48,219 nucleotides of DNA from the NCBI GenBank assembly GCA_934667425.1, contig CAKULV010000022.1:1-48219 (forward strand), written 5' to 3'. Under the pieces are notes generated by a model. It was given only the letters and a program-made list of their open reading frames with translations. It ran no database searches and was not told the origin of the DNA. The stretch comes from an uncultured Kiritimatiellota bacterium (GTDB lineage: Bacteria > Verrucomicrobiota > Kiritimatiellia > RFP12 > UBA1067). Below, piece after piece: positions 41,681 to 48,219 of this stretch. A program made the position numbers and the translations under genes. How positions within the stretch are numbered: position 1 is the first letter of the stretch; each line of letters opens with the position of its first letter.

Positions 41681-43023
41681 AACGCTATTCGCAAGGTTGA
41701 TTCACGCGCCGGGCCTATCGACAGGATGCCAAGCTTCCCGCCGGAAAGCTCCACGAGACGGTCTACGTACGCCTTAGCCTTCGGCGGCAGATCCTCGATG
41801 CGGGTGACGTTGGAAGTCTCGCACATCCATCCGTCCATCTCCTCGTATATCGGCTTCACTCGCGCGAGTTCCGCCGCAGACGAAGGAACGTATTCGATGC
41901 GCTTGCCGTCAAGCTCGTACGCAACGCATATCTTGATCTTCGGGAACACGTCCATCACATCCAGCTTGGTGAGCGCCCAATAGTCCACGCCGTTTATCTG
42001 CTGCGCGTAGCGCGCAATCACCGCATCGTACCACCCGGTGCGGCGAGGACGCTTCGTCACCGCGCCGAACTCGTGTCCGCGCTCTGCCATGGTCCTGCCG
42101 TCGGCGTCAAGCATATCCACGGCATTGTAGAGCTCCGTCGGGAACGGGCCTTCGCCGACACGGGTCGTGTATGCCTTGATGACGCCCACGACGCAGTCGA
42201 TGTCACGCGGGGAAAGCCCCGATCCAATGCATGCGCCGCCGGACGTAGGATTGGACGATGTCACGAACGGATATGTCCCGAAGTCAATGTCGAGCATCGT
42301 ACCCTGTGCGCCCTCGAGAAGTATGGACTTGCCCGCCTTCTTCGCCTCGTGCAGCATAGGCACGGTGTCCCTTATGTAGGGGGCAAGCTTCTCCTGAACG
42401 ACCCTGTAGATGGACGCGAGTTCATCGGCGTCAAGCTGATAGTCCCTGATTGTGCAACCTGGGACGTCGATCGAGTCCCCTTCGTCCACCCGCTCCGACC
42501 TGAGCATGCGAAGCTTGGCGTTCGTCTCCTCCACCTGCTCGCGCACGAGATCCAGGAAGTTGCCGCAGAGCATGTCGCCGCAGCGCAGGCCGGTGCGGGA
42601 CACCTTGGCGGCATACGCCGGGCCGATGCCCCTTCCGGTAGTCCCTATCTTCTTGCCCTTTGCGCGAGCGGCCTCTTCGGCCTTGTCGAGCGCACGGTGG
42701 TACAGCATCACCATCTGGGTGCGCGTCGAGATGAAAAGACGGCCCTTCGGCTCCACGCCGGTGGCGCGCATGGCTTCGATCTCCTCAATGAGATCAAGCG
42801 GGTTCATCACAACGCCATTGCCGATCACGCATACCTTGCCTTCGTGCAGGATTCCGCTTGGGATCAGCCTCAGCACTCGCTTCTTGCCCTCGGCAATCAC
42901 CGTGTGCCCGGCATTCGACCCTCCCTGATAGCGAACCACCAGGTCGGCCTTGTCCGTAAGGACGTCTATGACCTTGCCCTTGCCTTCGTCCCCCCACTGG
43001 GAACCGATCAGAACCGTATTCAT
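41677..43023 (-). CDS. purA: Adenylosuccinate synthetase
   Basis: Couples IMP and aspartate with GTP hydrolysis, first step from IMP to AMP. 448 residues. The GTP loop QWGDEGKGK is at residues 9-17, and SNAGHTV, GPAYAAKVSRTGLR and the GEGPFPTEL segment match the family. Overlaps cdsA by 4 bp; 19 bp after the creatininase-family gene. Confidence 0.97.
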   Translation of the reverse strand: MNTVLIGSQWGDEGKGKVIDVLTDKADLVVRYQGGSNAGHTVIAEGKKRVLRLIPSGILHEGKVCVIGNGVVMNPLDLIEEIEAMRATGVEPKGRLFISTRTQMVMLYHRALDKAEEAARAKGKKIGTTGRGIGPAYAAKVSRTGLRCGDMLCGNFLDLVREQVEETNAKLRMLRSERVDEGDSIDVPGCTIRDYQLDADELASIYRVVQEKLAPYIRDTVPMLHEAKKAGKSILLEGAQGTMLDIDFGTYPFVTSSNPTSGGACIGSGLSPRDIDCVVGVIKAYTTRVGEGPFPTELYNAVDMLDADGRTMAERGHEFGAVTKRPRRTGWYDAVIARYAQQINGVDYWALTKLDVMDVFPKIKICVAYELDGKRIEYVPSSAAELARVKPIYEEMDGWMCETSNVTRIEDLPPKAKAYVDRLVELSGGKLGILSIGPARESTLRIAL

Positions 43024-43042
43024 CTAATTGTCAGCCTCTCGA

Positions 43043-43786
43043 TTACTTGCCAAACACCCTGCGGAAATGGTCGAGGATCATGGCGACCCCGCCGTCACCC
43101 GTCTCCTTTGACGCCTTCAGCGCACTCTGCGCATACCAGGCCGTCTTGTCGAACTCGTCCATGTTCACCGTATCGGGGCAGAGGGACATCATGAGCGACG
43201 TCTCCCCTTCGCCCGCGTGGTCGAACGGATACTTCGCCAGCACCTTCGCGTCCATGAGCGCATGGTTCTGGATCCAGATGAACGGATTCGCGTCAAGGTT
43301 GGTGTGGTCGGTGTAGTACGACGCGGAAGATGGATCGCCCCACCAGCCATCGCCCTTCTTCTCCTCCAGGAACTCCATTATCACCTGGCGGCTCGCAAGG
43401 CGGAAGGCGAGATCCGTAGGCATTCCGGCCGCGAAATCCTCGCTCTGGTGGTGCACGAACGTGTGGATGTTCCTGAAGCCGACGTCAAGCAGCCCGCGGA
43501 ATATCTGCCTTGCGATCGGCACAAGGGCCTGCGAATCGACGGGGATGGAGCCGCGTCCCTCGCACGGGGCTACGGCCCTGGATGACGCCCCCCAGTAGAA
43601 GCTCGGGAGGATCACGACCTCCGCCTCCTTCTCGTACTCGTGGAGGGCGCGTTCTACCGCCAGCGTGTCCATGCCGACAGGCAGATGCTCGGAATGGTAC
43701 TCGAGCACGCCAAGGGGAAGGACGACCGGAGTCCTTTTCTTTATGGCCTCGCGGATCTGCGACGGCCGCATGAGTTCATAGCGCAT
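43043..43786 (-). CDS. Creatininase-family (creatinine amidohydrolase-like) protein
   Basis: 247 residues of the metal-dependent creatininase/FAPy-deformylase family. Metal ligands are visible in LGVLEYHSEHLPVGMD (Glu, His, Asp) and in HAGEGETSLMM. Members act on creatinine, formamidopyrimidines or mycofactocin-like precursors, so the substrate is open. GGAG precedes the ATG. It lies between an M24/creatinase-like gene and purA; the link to purines or guanidino compounds is suggestive only. Confidence 0.88.
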   Translation of the reverse strand: MRYELMRPSQIREAIKKRTPVVLPLGVLEYHSEHLPVGMDTLAVERALHEYEKEAEVVILPSFYWGASSRAVAPCEGRGSIPVDSQALVPIARQIFRGLLDVGFRNIHTFVHHQSEDFAAGMPTDLAFRLASRQVIMEFLEEKKGDGWWGDPSSASYYTDHTNLDANPFIWIQNHALMDAKVLAKYPFDHAGEGETSLMMSLCPDTVNMDEFDKTAWYAQSALKASKETGDGGVAMILDHFRRVFGK

Positions 43787-43807
43787 TTCTCAAATCTCCA
43801 TGAAAGC

Positions 43808-43847
43808 CGAATTGCGAACCCCCGGATATTCGGCAATTCGCAATTCG
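43808..43847. repeat. 11-bp perfect inverted repeat
   Basis: CGAATTGCGAA at 43808-43818 and TTCGCAATTCG at 43837-43847, with an 18-nt loop. Lies between the M24-like and creatininase-family genes. No T-run, so a REP-like hairpin is more likely than a terminator. Confidence 0.7.
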
Positions 43848-43863
43848 CCTATTCGATCGTTCC

Positions 43864-45042
43864 TCAGTTGCAGACCTCGATCGGGCCATTGAGGCCGATC
43901 TGCGACGGCGCGAGGTTCACGCAGCCGTCCTTCGTGATGGCGATCGGCTTCTCCCAGCGGAGGCCGAACGTCGGCGACGTCACGAACGTGTCGATCTGGA
44001 ACGTCATGTTCGGCGTAAGCTCGTAGTCCGATATCGTCTCCATCCACGGAGCCTCAACCTCGATCAGGCCTGTGCCGTGGCACGGGCCGTAGAAGTAGTT
44101 CTCGCGCTTGCCGTGATCCTCGTAGAACTTGATGAAGTCCTTCGCGACCTGCGAGGCGAGCTTTCCGGGCTTGAGGTTCTCCTCCGTCCAGTAGTGCGCG
44201 TCGAGGCCGAACTGCACGAGCTCGCGCTTCTCCGGGCTGAGCTTGCCGCAGCATACGGGGAGTCCGATGGACGGCGAGTATCCGCAGATCTTCGCGGAGA
44301 GGTTCAGCTGGACGATGTCGCCCTCCTGGATCACCCGGTAGCTGGAACGCGAGATCGCGTGGCGGGTGGACTTCTCGGCGAAGCAGTACATCGGCAGGCC
44401 CTCGTACTCCGCGCCGTTCTCGTAGATGCACTTCTGCGCGACGCCGACGAGCTCAAGCTCCGTCTTGCCGGGCTTCAGCTCGGTCATCACGGCCTTCGTC
44501 GCGAGATCGGTGATGCGCGCGGCCTCGCGGATGCAGGCGATCTCGTTGTCGCTCTTGATGCGGCGAAGCGCGAGCATGATGTCGTCGGCCCATTCGATCG
44601 TCGCGTTGGGATAGCACTCGCGGATGCCCTCGAACTGCACACAGTTCGTGTTGAGCTTGGCGGCGACGCCGATCCTGATGTTATCGCCCGTGACGCCGAG
44701 CTTCCTGAACACGTCCTTGAACGTCTCGCTCTTCAGCTCCGGATAAGCCGGGTTTGCGCTCTCGCGGTACTGGTAGACGACGGCGATCTTGTCCATCCAG
44801 CTGAAGTCGCCGGCGAACACCTGCGATTCCGGGCCGACCATCAGCATATACTCGCCATTCGCCGCGATCGCGACTCCGACGCGCTCGAAGACCGGCCAGA
44901 AGTTCGAGAAGTAGCGGGTGTCGGCGTAGTCCGCCTCACTGCCGTTCACGACGAGGACGTCAAGCCCCTTCTCGGCGACAAGCTTCGCCGCACGGGCGAC
45001 GCGATCCTTGAATTCCTCAACAGGTATCTGAATGCGAGCCAT
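43864..45042 (-). CDS. M24-family (creatinase/aminopeptidase-P-like) protein lacking metal ligands
   Basis: 392 residues with the creatinase-type N-terminal domain and a pita-bread C-terminal domain. The metal ligands of M24 peptidases are partly missing: the first Asp is Asn (VQLNLSAK), the second is lost (GYSPSIGLP in place of SDI), and the first Glu is Asp in FQIDTFV; the His in CHGTGL and Glu in RWEKPI remain. Creatinase itself, which hydrolyses creatine, is a metal-free member, and this gene adjoins a creatininase-family gene. So an amidinohydrolase-type or other metal-free hydrolase is more likely than a peptidase. The ATG at 45042 has AAGGA 8 bp upstream. Confidence 0.82.
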   Translation of the reverse strand: MARIQIPVEEFKDRVARAAKLVAEKGLDVLVVNGSEADYADTRYFSNFWPVFERVGVAIAANGEYMLMVGPESQVFAGDFSWMDKIAVVYQYRESANPAYPELKSETFKDVFRKLGVTGDNIRIGVAAKLNTNCVQFEGIRECYPNATIEWADDIMLALRRIKSDNEIACIREAARITDLATKAVMTELKPGKTELELVGVAQKCIYENGAEYEGLPMYCFAEKSTRHAISRSSYRVIQEGDIVQLNLSAKICGYSPSIGLPVCCGKLSPEKRELVQFGLDAHYWTEENLKPGKLASQVAKDFIKFYEDHGKRENYFYGPCHGTGLIEVEAPWMETISDYELTPNMTFQIDTFVTSPTFGLRWEKPIAITKDGCVNLAPSQIGLNGPIEVCN

Positions 45043-45093
45043 TTCCATTATCCTTTCTCTAACGTGAGTTTTGTAAAACGAATTATGTGCGCT

Positions 45094-45102
45094 ATTTTAC
45101 CA
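45094..45102 (-). promoter_or_regulatory. Possible extended -10 promoter (TGGTAAAAT) of the M24-like gene
   Basis: Minus strand, 51 bp before the start. It overlaps the stop codon of the RHS-like remnant. Confidence 0.4.
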
Positions 45103-45270
45103 TAAATCATGACGGCGGAAGACGGCAATTATCGCTTTGGTGTAAATGTCGAGCGGGTCCGACGTCTGCCACTTCGCGAGGTCCGGGCGGCAGTTCCTGT
45201 ACAGGAACGCGCAACCGAGGCCCTCGACGCGCGGCTTGCCCGTGAAGAACGCCCCGCCCTTCAGACAATC
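45097..45270 (-). pseudogene. RHS/YD-repeat C-terminal remnant
   Basis: A 57-residue frame without a start codon. It contains RVEGLGCAFLYRNCRPDLAKWQTSDPL, like the conserved RHS-core end (GLG-Y-R-Y-xxxLgrW-sxDPl), followed by an unrelated tail and TAA at 45097-45099. It starts inside the 3' end of the DciA-like gene in another frame. Looks like the end of a lost RHS-family gene. Confidence 0.55.
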
Positions 45271-45671
45271 TCAATGTGTACCGAGAACCGTGGAGGTGCG
45301 GATGCGAGCGTCGCAAGCCGCTTCCTTATCGAGGCGAGCCTTGGACGCAAGGCAAACGATGCGGATGCCGACCCGACATGGAGGAACAATCTGCCTCCGA
45401 TGCTGCCGGACGCGCCAGCGACCCATTTCCCAGGCTTTGCGGCAAGATCGGGGAACAGCTCCTTCCACTTTGCGCACACCTCGTCGAAGAACGGCGACCT
45501 GTCCCTGGTAAGGTCTGCCACTATCGAATCAAGCATATCTCCCGCGCACGCTGACGGCGTCCTGAACGCAGGCACATCGCCATCGACGGGCAGGGAGAAA
45601 TCCACGGACGCCATCCCCCGCTCCCGCTTCGCCGCCGCCTTGGCCCTTCGCTTGAAATATGGATCGTACAT
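45261..45671 (-). CDS. DciA/DUF721-family protein
   Basis: 136 residues. The C-terminal 90 residues have the DUF721 pattern: WKELFPDLAAKPGKWVAG, then GRLFLHVGSASASFALRPRLASIRKRL. DciA proteins load or assist the replicative helicase in bacteria without DnaC. The start is uncertain: no Shine-Dalgarno precedes the ATG at 45671, and the frame stays open upstream through a GC-rich hairpin region that is unlikely to code. The N-terminal 45 residues are unusually basic. Confidence 0.65.
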   Translation of the reverse strand: MYDPYFKRRAKAAAKRERGMASVDFSLPVDGDVPAFRTPSACAGDMLDSIVADLTRDRSPFFDEVCAKWKELFPDLAAKPGKWVAGASGSIGGRLFLHVGSASASFALRPRLASIRKRLATLASAPPRFSVHIEIV

Positions 45672-45690
45672 CAGGGTTGAATAGACGGAC

Positions 45691-45758
45691 GGGAGGAGGC
45701 ATCCCGTGTCCCCTCCCGCCAGACACATTGAGGCGCCGCGCAATGCCCGGCGCCCCTA
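45691..45758. repeat. Two GC-rich hairpins
   Basis: First hairpin 45691-45717 (GGGAGGAGG with CCCCTCCC), second about 45730-45757 (AGGCGCCG with CGGCGCCCCT, one or two mismatches). They follow the Gfo/Idh gene and may end its transcript or be REP-like elements. Confidence 0.5.
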
Positions 45759-45766
45759 CGCCATCA

Positions 45767-47131
45767 TCAGGCCTTCGTGGAGAAATACCCCACGAACGGC
45801 TTGCCGCCCGCAAGCACCTCGCGCTTGACAGGGTCGAACGTGCCGACAAGGCCCGTGCGCATGGCGGCATTCGCCATGATGAGCGACACGGTGTGCCAGT
45901 ATCCGGCCTCGACCGGCGCATTCGGATCCTTGCGGTTCCTCACGCACTCCATCCAGTTGCGCATGTGTGCGCTGGTTAGCGGGTCGCCGCCGGTGTTCGC
46001 AGCCGTCTCGGCCTTCTGGTAGTTGCTCGTGAGCTTTTCCTCGTGCGGCTTGGCTCCTTCCACGCCCTCGTTCGTGACGACGCCCTTTATGAGGTCGATC
46101 GTCCCGTTGGGGCTGTAGTACTTCTCAACGTTGCCGCGGGCGGCGTTCGTCTGGCGGCTCTGGAACACTGCCTGGAATCCCTTGCCGGGATTGTTGTCCA
46201 CTCCATACTCAAGGATCGTCGTGAAAGTGTCGTAGCTCTGCCGCCCGTCGTTCCAGGCGTACGTTCCGCCGGAGGCGACGGCCTTGCGCGGATAGTTGAG
46301 GCCGGTGAACCAGGCGACCGTATCGATCTGGTGGCACATCCACTGGCCGGGGATTCCGGACGAGAACGGCCAGAAGAGGCGGAACTCAAGGTACTTGCGC
46401 GGATCGAACGCATACTTTGCCGGATCGCGGTCGAGAAGCCACATGTTCCAGTCGATGTCCTCGCGCTTCAGGGACTCCACGAGCTTTTCGCTGCGGCGCC
46501 AGCGGCGCGGCTGGTTCACGTTCCAGCACAGGTCGATGAACGAGATGTTGCCGAACTTTCCGCTCTGTATGTAGTCCTTTGCCGCATGGTAGGCCGTGCC
46601 GGAACGCCTCTGCGAACCGATCTGCACCACCGCGCCCGGGGCGAATCCCGCCTTGCGCTTGGCATCGACGGCATCCTTGAGCATGTTGGCCGAGTACATG
46701 TCTTCCGCCATGGGCTTCTCGCAGTAGGCGTCCTTCCCGGCGTTCACCGCGTGGGTGGCGTGCTGGGCATGCTGGAAGTCCGCAGTGGAGATGATCACCG
46801 CATCGATATCCCTGGCCTTCTCGTAAAGCGCGATGTCGCTTTCGTAAGTGTCGATGGCGTGGCCGAGCTTTTTCTCGAGTTCAGGTTTCGCGTTCCCGTA
46901 CAGGCGCTTCTTCCAGAGGTCGGCAACCGCGACGAGGTCGAAATTGAGTTCCTTCTGTGCGGCCATGAACGTAGGCAGCAAAGAGCCCCTGAACCTGTCC
47001 GAATATCCGACGCACGCCACACGGACGCGGTCGTTTGCTCCCAATACGTTGAGCGACGGACCCGCCAATGCCGCAGCACCCGCAATCTTCGCGAAATCCC
47101 TGCGCTTTATCTGGGTTTTTCCATTAAGCAT
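45767..47131 (-). CDS. Gfo/Idh/MocA-family oxidoreductase with Tat signal
   Basis: 454 residues. The N-terminus carries a twin-arginine signal (KRRDFAKIAGAAALAG), so it is exported folded with its cofactor. A Rossmann fold follows (VRVACVGYSDRFRG), and CEKPMAED is the conserved EKP motif of the family. The C-terminal domain includes GQWMCHQIDTVAWFTG. Members oxidise or reduce sugars with NAD(P) and often make 3-keto-sugars, which DUF1080 enzymes then split. Perfect AAGGAG site; TGGTACACT at 47168-47176. Confidence 0.92.
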   Translation of the reverse strand: MLNGKTQIKRRDFAKIAGAAALAGPSLNVLGANDRVRVACVGYSDRFRGSLLPTFMAAQKELNFDLVAVADLWKKRLYGNAKPELEKKLGHAIDTYESDIALYEKARDIDAVIISTADFQHAQHATHAVNAGKDAYCEKPMAEDMYSANMLKDAVDAKRKAGFAPGAVVQIGSQRRSGTAYHAAKDYIQSGKFGNISFIDLCWNVNQPRRWRRSEKLVESLKREDIDWNMWLLDRDPAKYAFDPRKYLEFRLFWPFSSGIPGQWMCHQIDTVAWFTGLNYPRKAVASGGTYAWNDGRQSYDTFTTILEYGVDNNPGKGFQAVFQSRQTNAARGNVEKYYSPNGTIDLIKGVVTNEGVEGAKPHEEKLTSNYQKAETAANTGGDPLTSAHMRNWMECVRNRKDPNAPVEAGYWHTVSLIMANAAMRTGLVGTFDPVKREVLAGGKPFVGYFSTKA

Positions 47132-47167
47132 ACATATCTCCTTGTAGTTTTTGTCTGTTGGGTCGGT

Positions 47168-47176
47168 AGTGTACCA
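47168..47176 (-). promoter_or_regulatory. Extended -10 promoter (TGGTACACT) of the Gfo/Idh/MocA gene
   Basis: Minus strand, 36 bp before the start codon. Confidence 0.55.
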
Positions 47177-47208
47177 TTAGTTGCTGAAATGTCAATCGGC
47201 GCCGAAGG

Positions 47209-47811
47209 TCATTTCTCCTTGGGGAACATCGACGATGACGCCACGGCGGAGGAGACCGCCTTGCCGAACGCCTCGGAAAAAGCCGCCGAATAGTCGCCTG
47301 ACGCCGCATCGGCAGCCCCTTCGCCATGCAGGATCTCCACGAGCGAGCGGTTTTCCACCACCGAAAGCGTAAGGCTTATGCGGGCAATCCGCTTGCCCGG
47401 CTCGCGGCAGTCGAGGGAAATGTCGTTCACGGCCGTCTCGATCGTAGTGCCTACACGGGCCGAGCTTGCGGACGGAATGACGAGCCCGAAGCATCCGGAA
47501 CATCCAAGAAGCGTCGCCAGCGGTGCGCGCAGCAGCGCGGCCGGCGAACTCGCGAATGCGTTGTATGCGTCGAACGCCACGGAGCCGTCCGCCCGCATTA
47601 CGGCCAGGGCCGGCTTGTCGTACGGGGCCGCAACCGTAATCGCCCCAAGCTTCACGGCCTTGCCAACGTCGATCTCCGCGACCTGCTTCCTCGATGCGGA
47701 AACGACCCAGCTTTTGGGTTGGGGCGGGGCTGAAGTGAGGCATCCCGATGCAAGCATGGCAACGGCAATTGCGCACGTCATTATCTTGGATGCCTCGGTC
47801 ATGTTAATCAT
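47209..47811 (-). CDS. Lipoprotein resembling ABC-type transport auxiliary (PqiC/DUF330-like) proteins
   Basis: 200 residues with a lipobox (CAIAVAMLASGC). The core has AVMRADGSVAFDAYNAFASSPAALL and a C-terminal VENRSLVEILHGEG segment, both like the auxiliary lipoprotein family (PqiC/LptE-type) that works with MCE-type ABC transporters of lipids. No ABC transporter genes are in the window. GGAG precedes the ATG at 47811; it follows the phosphoesterase by 20 bp. Family assignment is tentative. Confidence 0.6.
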   Translation of the reverse strand: MINMTEASKIMTCAIAVAMLASGCLTSAPPQPKSWVVSASRKQVAEIDVGKAVKLGAITVAAPYDKPALAVMRADGSVAFDAYNAFASSPAALLRAPLATLLGCSGCFGLVIPSASSARVGTTIETAVNDISLDCREPGKRIARISLTLSVVENRSLVEILHGEGAADAASGDYSAAFSEAFGKAVSSAVASSSMFPKEK

Positions 47812-47831
47812 TGGACTATCTCCGCTATCGG

Positions 47832-48219
47832 TCAATTTCCGGTGGCCAGCCTCGCCGCGCAGCGTTCCGGCAAGCCTGCGGCAACGTCGCGGGCCTGTGC
47901 GGCGGCCACGTCGTACGGCACCCGGCGAAAGCGCAGCGTGCGGGTGCCGGTGTCGAACAGGGCGTAGCTCGCGCGGGGATCACCGTCCCTCGGCTGGCCA
48001 ACCGACCCTACGTTCACGAAATACTGCTTGCCGGACTGGATGCGGAACTCCCCTCCATCGAACGTATCCGGCGTGTGGTGCACGGCCCCAAATGCGGTCT
48101 TCTCATAGACAACCGGAACATGGGTGTGCCCATGGAAGCAAAGCGGCGTCTTCTGGTAGACGAAATGGCTCGTGGCCTGGATGTCGTCGAAGATGTAGCC
48201 CCAGTGGTCAGGCATGTCG
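47832..48219 (-). CDS. Metallophosphoesterase (N-terminus beyond window)
   Basis: The visible C-terminal 128 residues contain the FHGHTHVPV metal-binding motif and the VNVGSVGQPRDGDP segment of YfcE-like calcineurin-type phosphoesterases. The frame stays open to the window edge, so the ATG at 48213-48215 is probably internal and the first metal-binding motifs are outside. Substrate unknown. Cotranscribed with the lipoprotein. Confidence 0.88.
   Translation of the reverse strand, partial: DMPDHWGYIFDDIQATSHFVYQKTPLCFHGHTHVPVVYEKTAFGAVHHTPDTFDGGEFRIQSGKQYFVNVGSVGQPRDGDPRASYALFDTGTRTLRFRRVPYDVAAAQARDVAAGLPERCAARLATGN

Noticed and set aside
46043..47293. 416-codon plus-strand open frame
   Set aside because: Antisense shadow of the Gfo/Idh/MocA gene in GC-rich DNA; no family features.

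Overview
The window comes from a GC-rich, diderm bacterium. Evidence for an outer membrane is a CMP-KDO synthetase (kdsB), an ExbB/ExbD pair and several lipoprotein signals. The mix of secreted carbohydrate-active or carbohydrate-sensing proteins (DUF1080 3-keto-disaccharide hydrolase-like, DUF4838, SGNH hydrolase, polysaccharide-deacetylase-like, Tat-exported Gfo/Idh/MocA oxidoreductase, a large autotransporter-type beta-helix protein, and a XylR-type regulator with a LacI-like sensor and AraC-type DNA-binding domain) resembles the Verrucomicrobiota/Lentisphaerota/Kiritimatiellota group, probably a gut or rumen polysaccharide degrader. That placement is an inference.

Layout, left to right. 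1-3.5 kb: SDR oxidoreductase cut by the window edge, a DUF234-type AAA ATPase and a XylR-like regulator. 3.5-10 kb, minus strand: DUF1080 lipoprotein; a queF / Met8-HemA fusion / hemL operon for deazapurine and tetrapyrrole precursors; a secreted deacetylase-like protein with an SGNH hydrolase. 10.1-11.5 kb, plus strand: a tripartite HipB-HipS-HipT kinase toxin module. 11.5-16.5 kb: DUF4838 protein and beta-helix protein. 16.6-22.6 kb: a hexose operon (eukaryotic-type hexokinase, galactokinase, MFS sugar transporter, aldose 1-epimerase) followed by exbB-exbD. 22.6-25.7 kb: lysA, kdsB, a sigma-70-like protein and a small unknown protein.

25.8-35.8 kb is an accessory island, visibly less GC-rich on its right side, lying against the 3' end of the tmRNA gene ssrA. 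Its left half is decayed (a Fic-like fragment, a broken AlbA/RecG-like regulator, a serine recombinase with an abnormal C-terminus, a DUF2924 protein). Its right half is an intact plus-strand block: a small Cro/C1-type regulator, a small unknown protein, a HindVP-family restriction endonuclease, a C5-cytosine methyltransferase, RadC, a PIN-GNAT-PUA-like three-domain protein, a stand-alone ASCH protein and a double zinc-ribbon protein with an HEPN-like R-x4-H motif. The last three genes are the best candidate here for an undescribed, probably RNA-directed defence or stress system. An ssrA T-arm fragment is duplicated exactly 300 bp from the original, together with five TTTCGGACTA-type repeats, which marks an attachment site or an old integration scar.

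36.1-40.6 kb: an operon of two HMA_2-type proteins, a P1B-type ATPase with an SCG motif instead of CPC, a small membrane protein and an AraC-family regulator. 40.7-48.2 kb: cdsA, purA, a creatininase-family protein, a creatinase/M24-like protein lacking metal ligands, an RHS-like remnant, a DciA-like protein, a Gfo/Idh/MocA oxidoreductase, a lipoprotein and a metallophosphoesterase cut by the window edge.

Two genome-wide habits are visible. Most transcription units start with an extended -10 element (TGNTATAAT-like, very often TGGTATAAT). In three genes the -10 lies only 7-8 nt from the ATG and there is no Shine-Dalgarno, which predicts leaderless mRNAs.
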